A stretch of 64,000 nt of DNA, taken from the NCBI GenBank assembly GCA_934271065.1, contig CAKQQQ010000007.1, forward strand, positions 1 to 64,000, read 5' to 3'. The notes under the pieces are model-generated. The model searched no databases, was not told the origin of the DNA, and worked only from the letters and a program-made list of their open reading frames with translations. Within the stretch, counting starts at the first letter, position 1, and each line of letters opens with the position of its first letter. Source of the DNA: an uncultured Clostridia bacterium (lineage in GTDB: Bacteria > Bacillota > Clostridia > Christensenellales > Borkfalkiaceae). Of the stretch, positions 59,360 to 64,000 are shown piece by piece. A program made the translations under genes and the position numbers.

Positions 59360-61666
59360 TTATTTAGCGAAGTTATTATCCACGAACGCGCAGTAGTCGG
59401 AATACTTCATAGGCTTTGCAAAGTAATAGCCCTGTATCACGTCGCAACCGAAGCCTTCGAGATCGAGCATATCTTCACGCGTTTCTACGCCTTCCTGCGT
59501 GACCTTAAACCCGAGTTTTTTAAGCATAGCGACGACGCTCTTCAACAGGGTTTTATCGCGTTCTTCCGACACGCCCTTGTCAAGGAAGAATTTATCGAGT
59601 TTAATCTCGTCGATATCTATCGTTTTAAGTACGTTATACGACGAATAACCCGTACCGAAGTCGTCGATCGAACAAAGGAATCCGTTCTCGTGCAGTTTAC
59701 CGGATATTTCTTTGAGCATATCGTAGTTCTCGTAAGCGAAACTCTCGGTAAATTCGACGGTTATAAAGTTGTCTTTTATATTGAATTTCTTTTTTATTCT
59801 GACGTAATAATCGACGAAATCGGGCTGAATGGCGGTAACGCGCGACACGTTTACCGAAACGGGATAGCATATCTTTCTTTTCGCCACCCGCGCCGCGACG
59901 TTTTCGCACGCCTTGTACATTACGAACCGATCGAGTTTGGTAATAAACCCGTCTTCTTCGAATACGGGCAAAAACTCGGCGGGTTTTCTGTAATCGCCTA
60001 TTTTCGCGTCGTACCAGCGGATAAGTATTTCCGCGCCGTCCATATTCTTCGTGCGGAAGTTATACTTGGGCTGATAGAACAGGTGGAATTCGTTGCCCCT
60101 GAGCGCTGATTCCATACGGCTTTCGATCTCGGCTTTTTTGACGTAGTTTTCGCGCAGAACGTCTTCGTAAAAAGTAACGCTGAGCGTTCCTATCGTTATA
60201 GGCGAATCTTTCTTTACTATACGGAGTTTTTCCGTCATAGACGCCACCGATTGTTTTACGTCGCGTTCAATTTCGTACACAGCGAGCGCGACGGTCATTT
60301 TATAGTCGTCGCCAATCCCTTCAAACGCGCTCAGCCTTAAATACGCGGCGTTAAGCCGTTCTGTGAACGCCCTGCGATCGCGGTAATGCAACAATAACAG
60401 AAATTCGCCTTCGCCGGCGTAGGCGTAGGTCTCTTCGGCGTACAGCGATCTGCGTATATCGTCGGAACAGAATTTTGCGAGTGTGACGCTCGCGGCGTCG
60501 CCGTATTTGGAAGCGACGTAACTGAAATTGTTTATTCTGAGCGAAACGAGCGCGAAACCCGACGCTCCGTGCCGTTTTAATATGCTCTCCACGTCTCTTT
60601 CAAATCTCTTCGGAGTATGACAGTTGAGCGTGGGATCGTAAGATTCCGCAAGAAATTCGCGACGTTTTGAAAGTTCTACGTTTATAAGCGTAGCCGCAAC
60701 CGCTATCGCGACGCATACCGCAAGCCCGATTATCGACGCCCATACGTTAGAGAGAAGTTGGTTGCCTTCGCTGAAAATCTTCGCGGCAGAATATACGCAG
60801 ACGAGCGAGAAATTACCGTTTTCCGCGCCTAACGGATTGACCGTGAGAACGTACCCGTCCGCCCCGTCGGCAAACGAAAACGAACGCGCCGAATCGCCGA
60901 GCATAGCCGAATACGCCGACTGCGCCGTCGACCGATCGGAAAACACGCGCAAAAACAATCCGTCCTGCACGGCTTCGTACCCAACTTTGAATTTGTCGGT
61001 GGTTTCGATTCTGTCGATAATTTTTCCGTTATGGTTGCAAAGCAGAGTAAATTCCGCCGAAGACACGCACGGGATAAGTTTATTATGCGCATCGTAAGCG
61101 TAAGCGCGTACAGACAGCGCGGTATAATCGTATAAAACTATAACGCCGTCTAATTCCGTCGAATTCTCGACTTTATACGCTATCGCAACGGATATTACGT
61201 CTTTGTACGTTCTCTGCCCTTCCGCAATACCTTCTTCTCTGTATAAAAAGGATTTGGACAGCGAGCCGTTACGCTCCGTCGCGGCGACGATTTCGGGATA
61301 GCCGCCGAGCGACTGCCCGCTCCACGTCGCGTACGCGTCGCCTTTATAGTAGCCTATTTCGACGACGTCGTCAGACCGATTTGTCGCCAGATACGCGTTC
61401 TTGACGGAGTCGACCGTCGCGCCGCCTTCGACTAAGGACAACTTCTCGGCAAAATACTTCGTCTCACGTCTTAATTCTTCGCATTGATCGAGAACGTACC
61501 GTTTTTGTTCGAGCGTGTAAAACTCGGCTTGTTCGGCGGTCTTTTTATCGACCGTATCCGAATAGTCTTTTACGAGCGCGGTAACCTGTATGAAAAAGAA
61601 CACGCAAACTATCGTGGCGATCGCCATGACGATTTCGCCGACGTGTCTGAATAAAAATTTCTTCAC
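59360..61666 (-). CDS. Membrane GGDEF-EAL protein, probable c-di-GMP phosphodiesterase
   Basis: The 768-residue protein has two membrane helices (about 10-33 and 308-330) enclosing an extracellular sensor-like region (about 35-305, resembling a Cache domain). A GGDEF domain follows (about 340-500) with AGEGEF at 418-422 in place of GGDEF, so cyclase activity is unlikely. The EAL domain (from about 515) has EIL at 546-548, EFTE, DDFGTGYS at 668-675, IKLDK and QEGVE, keeping the metal and catalytic acids, so it probably hydrolyses c-di-GMP. It overlaps sipW-like signal peptidase gene by 4 bases. Control of matrix or surface structure by an extracellular cue is inferred. Confidence 0.9.
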   Translation of the reverse strand: MKKFLFRHVGEIVMAIATIVCVFFFIQVTALVKDYSDTVDKKTAEQAEFYTLEQKRYVLDQCEELRRETKYFAEKLSLVEGGATVDSVKNAYLATNRSDDVVEIGYYKGDAYATWSGQSLGGYPEIVAATERNGSLSKSFLYREEGIAEGQRTYKDVISVAIAYKVENSTELDGVIVLYDYTALSVRAYAYDAHNKLIPCVSSAEFTLLCNHNGKIIDRIETTDKFKVGYEAVQDGLFLRVFSDRSTAQSAYSAMLGDSARSFSFADGADGYVLTVNPLGAENGNFSLVCVYSAAKIFSEGNQLLSNVWASIIGLAVCVAIAVAATLINVELSKRREFLAESYDPTLNCHTPKRFERDVESILKRHGASGFALVSLRINNFSYVASKYGDAASVTLAKFCSDDIRRSLYAEETYAYAGEGEFLLLLHYRDRRAFTERLNAAYLRLSAFEGIGDDYKMTVALAVYEIERDVKQSVASMTEKLRIVKKDSPITIGTLSVTFYEDVLRENYVKKAEIESRMESALRGNEFHLFYQPKYNFRTKNMDGAEILIRWYDAKIGDYRKPAEFLPVFEEDGFITKLDRFVMYKACENVAARVAKRKICYPVSVNVSRVTAIQPDFVDYYVRIKKKFNIKDNFITVEFTESFAYENYDMLKEISGKLHENGFLCSIDDFGTGYSSYNVLKTIDIDEIKLDKFFLDKGVSEERDKTLLKSVVAMLKKLGFKVTQEGVETREDMLDLEGFGCDVIQGYYFAKPMKYSDYCAFVDNNFAK

Positions 61667-62292
61667 TCGTTACCACCTTCTTCGTTTTTAAGCCTTTCGA
61701 CTTCTTCGTCGATTCTGCGTTTTATTTCAGCCTGACGCTCGGCTTCGGCGTCCGTCTCGTCTCCGTCTTTAAGCGCGTTTATCATTTCGGGAACGTATAC
61801 GAATATGCACGAGCCTAAAAAGACTACGGCGATCAGTATAAGTCCTACGGGAGACGCGAATATTCTGCCGAGTACCGTCGTTACGGGTAAATTTTTAATG
61901 TAAACCGCCGTTACGGCGTCGCTTTTTACTATCCAATCGTCTTCGACGGGGTTGGCGTCGCCTTTGGTTTTATACCCGTCGGATACGACTTCGGTTATTC
62001 TGTGGGTTATCAGGCTACCGTAAACCTGCGACGTTTTATCAAGGCATCTGAACGTGATAACGTCGCCGACGTTAAGATTTTTGCCGTCAGATTTCTTGAC
62101 GAGGACGTAACTTTTGGCAGGAATAGCCGTTTCCATACTGCCCGTTTCAACGCGCAAAATCGCGCGCCCGAATACGAACGTCGGAGCGTTGCTCTTTTTT
62201 TTGAGAACGGTTGCCGTTACTGCGGTTATCACGAGCGAAACGATAACGACGACGGTAACCCATTTAATTATTTTAGCGATAATCTTTTTCAT
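61663..62292 (-). CDS. SipW-type signal peptidase I
   Basis: The 209-residue protein has an N-terminal membrane helix (WVTVVVIVSLVITAVTATVL), the Ser motif ETGSMET (Ser at about 53), the His motif LITHRITEV used instead of Lys by the SipW/ER-type enzymes, DANPVEDDWIV and a second hydrophobic helix (VGLILIAVVFLGSCIFVYV). The tail is a highly charged helix. In Bacillus SipW processes TasA-type matrix proteins; no such substrate is visible in this window, though the operon extends beyond it. The gene is translationally linked to its neighbours on both sides (4-base overlaps). Confidence 0.93.
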   Translation of the reverse strand: MKKIIAKIIKWVTVVVIVSLVITAVTATVLKKKSNAPTFVFGRAILRVETGSMETAIPAKSYVLVKKSDGKNLNVGDVITFRCLDKTSQVYGSLITHRITEVVSDGYKTKGDANPVEDDWIVKSDAVTAVYIKNLPVTTVLGRIFASPVGLILIAVVFLGSCIFVYVPEMINALKDGDETDAEAERQAEIKRRIDEEVERLKNEEGGNE

Positions 62293-64000
62293 CGTCTGTT
62301 TTCTTTATCGTCGTCGATAAACGCGGAAGCGTCGTCTACGCCGTAATCGGTCGGGCGAGAATAGTCGCCGCTCGGACGAATAAACTTCTCTATCTCGTCC
62401 GCCGTGCCGTCCGCGCGGGCGCGGGAGTTATCCTTTGCGCCTTTAAGGGCGTTTTCTTTAACGTCTTCGTCTACGCGTTCGTCGTAAGAACTGCGGCGCG
62501 TCGTATCTTCGGCAACCGCGCTTTCTTTCGCCGCCGCGGCGGCGACTTCGGAATAAACAGACCTGCCGGGGCCGAACGACGGCAAGCCGTAACCGCCGAC
62601 GTATTTTTCGTATCGACGGGTTTTTATCCAGCCGCGTTCGAGCATTTCTTCCGCAGAAAGCGCGGCAAAATCGGCGGCAGTAATCGGCGCGACGGGTTTT
62701 TTACGTTCGGAAAGCGAATTTTCCGAAGCGACGCTCCCTAAAAGAACGAGCGCGCGTTTAAGACTTCTTTCGCCTTTTATCGTTATTTTAGCGGGAGTGT
62801 CCGCCAGACTTTTGACTTCGGACACGTCTTCCGCAAAGAATTTTTCGTCTATCGACGACGGTTCGAGCGCAATATACGCCTTTAACGACTTCTCGTTGGC
62901 GACTACTCTCGCGAGAGTTTTTCTGCCCGCGCAGAACGTCGCGTATTTTCTGCTTATACGCATTTTAACCTTGTCGAACGCAAGCAACGCGTTGGCAAAA
63001 GTCGCAAAGTTTTCTTTGGTCTTATCGTCCGCAAGCCGAATTTTCGCGTTGAACGAGTAAGATTTGCCTTCGACGGTGGTAAAGTCGTCGGACGGGGCGA
63101 GTTCGTCCGCCCTGAGCGCAACCGCGACCGCAAAAGCCGTTTCGTCGCCGCCGAGTTCCCCGCTTTCGCGTTCTTCCACGAATTTTTCCGCGTATTTACG
63201 CGCCGACGTATCTTCCGCCACCGAGTAATCGGGGCGGACGACGTACTCGTTATTCTCTTCGTCGCCGTAACCGTGTTCGGCGTGACGGCGGAACGCCGCG
63301 TACTGCGTCGCCGACCATTCGTAAATTTCTTTCAGATATTCGTCCGACACGGCGGAGACTTTTTCGTCTATCGTAAGCCCGTAACCGGCGTCGTCGTAAC
63401 TTTCGATAAATTCCCACAGCGCGAGACATTCGCGGAAGTATTTGTTTTTGGATATGGCGTTGGTACGCATAATCGGCGGGCGGACGAAATTCCTTTCCAT
63501 AGATTTACAGAACGAAGAATTGACGTAGCCCGTCACTACGTCGTTGAGTTTTTCGACGCGCTTCCAAAGCCCCGTATCGAAAAGCGTATTCTTTACGTCC
63601 GCTCCGTCGGAACGCTCCGAATACTCGATTACGAGTTTTATCTTACACTTCCCTTCGCCGTCGGTAAAGTCGTTTTCGTATTCGAGCGAGCGATTTTTTT
63701 CGTCTACGCCCTGCTTCAACGCGACGTTATACCGCCTGTTTATAAACAGATACAGTCTGTGAATAAGCGTGTTAAGGAATTTGTTTTCGTAAGTCAATAT
63801 CGAGTCTTCGCGGAAGATATTGAGCATTTTCATCGGCGTAACTTCTCCGCGCTCGTCAAGCCTTATCATATTGGTATGACTGCCCAGATGCGCAATCGAT
63901 CTGCCCGATATTTTTTTAGTGAGTTCTATCGGCAAAACGGCTTCCGTTTCGGCGATATATCTGCGCGGATTACGAATCAGCGCGTCGATTGCGGCAAGCG
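62289..64000 (-). CDS. Unknown protein upstream of the SipW-type gene, N-terminus beyond the window
   Basis: I do not recognise this protein. About 570 codons are visible and the frame stays open to the window edge; translating past the TTG at 63935 gives LAAIDALIRNPRRYIAETEA, clearly coding, so the true start is outside. Visible features are MLNIFREDSILTYENKFLNTLIHRLYLFINRRY, SMERNFVRPPIMRTNAISKNKYFRECLALWEF, a Lys/Glu-rich middle and a C-terminal disordered, acidic and Arg-rich tail. No membrane helix or catalytic motif is obvious. The stretch with ENKFLNTLI is reminiscent of DUF2357-type proteins, but I would not rely on it. It is the first visible gene of an operon with a SipW-type peptidase and a c-di-GMP phosphodiesterase. 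Confidence 0.6.
   Translation of the reverse strand, partial: LAAIDALIRNPRRYIAETEAVLPIELTKKISGRSIAHLGSHTNMIRLDERGEVTPMKMLNIFREDSILTYENKFLNTLIHRLYLFINRRYNVALKQGVDEKNRSLEYENDFTDGEGKCKIKLVIEYSERSDGADVKNTLFDTGLWKRVEKLNDVVTGYVNSSFCKSMERNFVRPPIMRTNAISKNKYFRECLALWEFIESYDDAGYGLTIDEKVSAVSDEYLKEIYEWSATQYAAFRRHAEHGYGDEENNEYVVRPDYSVAEDTSARKYAEKFVEERESGELGGDETAFAVAVALRADELAPSDDFTTVEGKSYSFNAKIRLADDKTKENFATFANALLAFDKVKMRISRKYATFCAGRKTLARVVANEKSLKAYIALEPSSIDEKFFAEDVSEVKSLADTPAKITIKGERSLKRALVLLGSVASENSLSERKKPVAPITAADFAALSAEEMLERGWIKTRRYEKYVGGYGLPSFGPGRSVYSEVAAAAAKESAVAEDTTRRSSYDERVDEDVKENALKGAKDNSRARADGTADEIEKFIRPSGDYSRPTDYGVDDASAFIDDDKENRR

Noticed and set aside
1..64000. CRISPR arrays, rRNA operons, tRNA genes
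   Set aside because: No regularly spaced direct repeats, and no recognisable rRNA or complete tRNA; only the tRNA-like ends of tmRNA were seen.
63935..64000. Apparent TTG start at 63935 for the last gene
   Set aside because: The frame upstream stays open to the window edge and reads as clear coding sequence, so the start lies outside.

Overview
The window looks like chromosomal DNA of an endospore-forming Clostridia-type Bacillota. Evidence: sporulation genes yabP, yabQ, spmA and spmB; the Gram-positive order dgt-dnaG-rpoD-trmK-nif3; the yicC/rpoZ/priA/def/fmt/rsmB/rlmN/rsgA/rpe run; and secG-rnr-smpB-ssrA. Composition is moderate GC and strikingly rich in CpG, with AGGAG-type ribosome sites and sigma-A promoters. 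I cannot name the species. Almost every gene is on the minus strand; the plus-strand exceptions are fba, a 49-residue small ORF, spmA-spmB and an 86-residue membrane protein. There are no rRNA genes, no tRNAs that I could recognise, no CRISPR arrays and no intact insertion sequences.

Layout. 0-1.2 kb: a two-gene unit with an ADP-ribosyltransferase-like protein, just past the 3' end of the tmRNA gene. 1.3-6.4 kb: ssrA, smpB, rnr, secG, gpmI. 6.4-9.9 kb: an orphan MazF-type toxin and a four-gene unit (TM1266-like regulator, lipoprotein, permease, ATPase) with a structured leader. 9.9-10.9 kb: fba. 11.1-20.8 kb: an exopolysaccharide locus of the Wzx/Wzy type (priming transferase, four glycosyltransferases, polymerase, flippase), with an AT-rich imported core and a broken capE-like gene. 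21-21.7 kb: an ArsR regulator divergent from a small membrane protein.

21.7-30.3 kb: translation, rRNA maturation and DNA restart genes. 30.3-39.3 kb: gyrB-gyrA-pcrA-ligA. 39.3-44.7 kb: an M50 protease, Ppx/GppA, divIC, yabQ, yabP, a PTS IIC-like permease, a phosphoesterase and a probable spore-associated protein. 44.7-50.1 kb: rsmA, a TatD-linked radical SAM protein, tatD and metG, then divergent spmAB. 50-58 kb: an MFS transporter with a large external loop and the dgt-dnaG-rpoD operon. 58-64 kb: a DeoC-like protein lacking catalytic residues, a small membrane protein, and an operon of an unknown protein (cut by the window edge), a SipW-type signal peptidase and a membrane GGDEF-EAL protein.

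The most interesting material is regulatory. Intrinsic terminators stand immediately before downstream genes in several otherwise compact operons. There is a leader with a strong promoter and terminator before the TM1266-like gene, and a hairpin with a mini-ORF before the ABC genes. Next come the ART-like gene pair beside ssrA and the DeoC-like pseudoenzyme candidate. Motif alignments were made by eye, without database searches.
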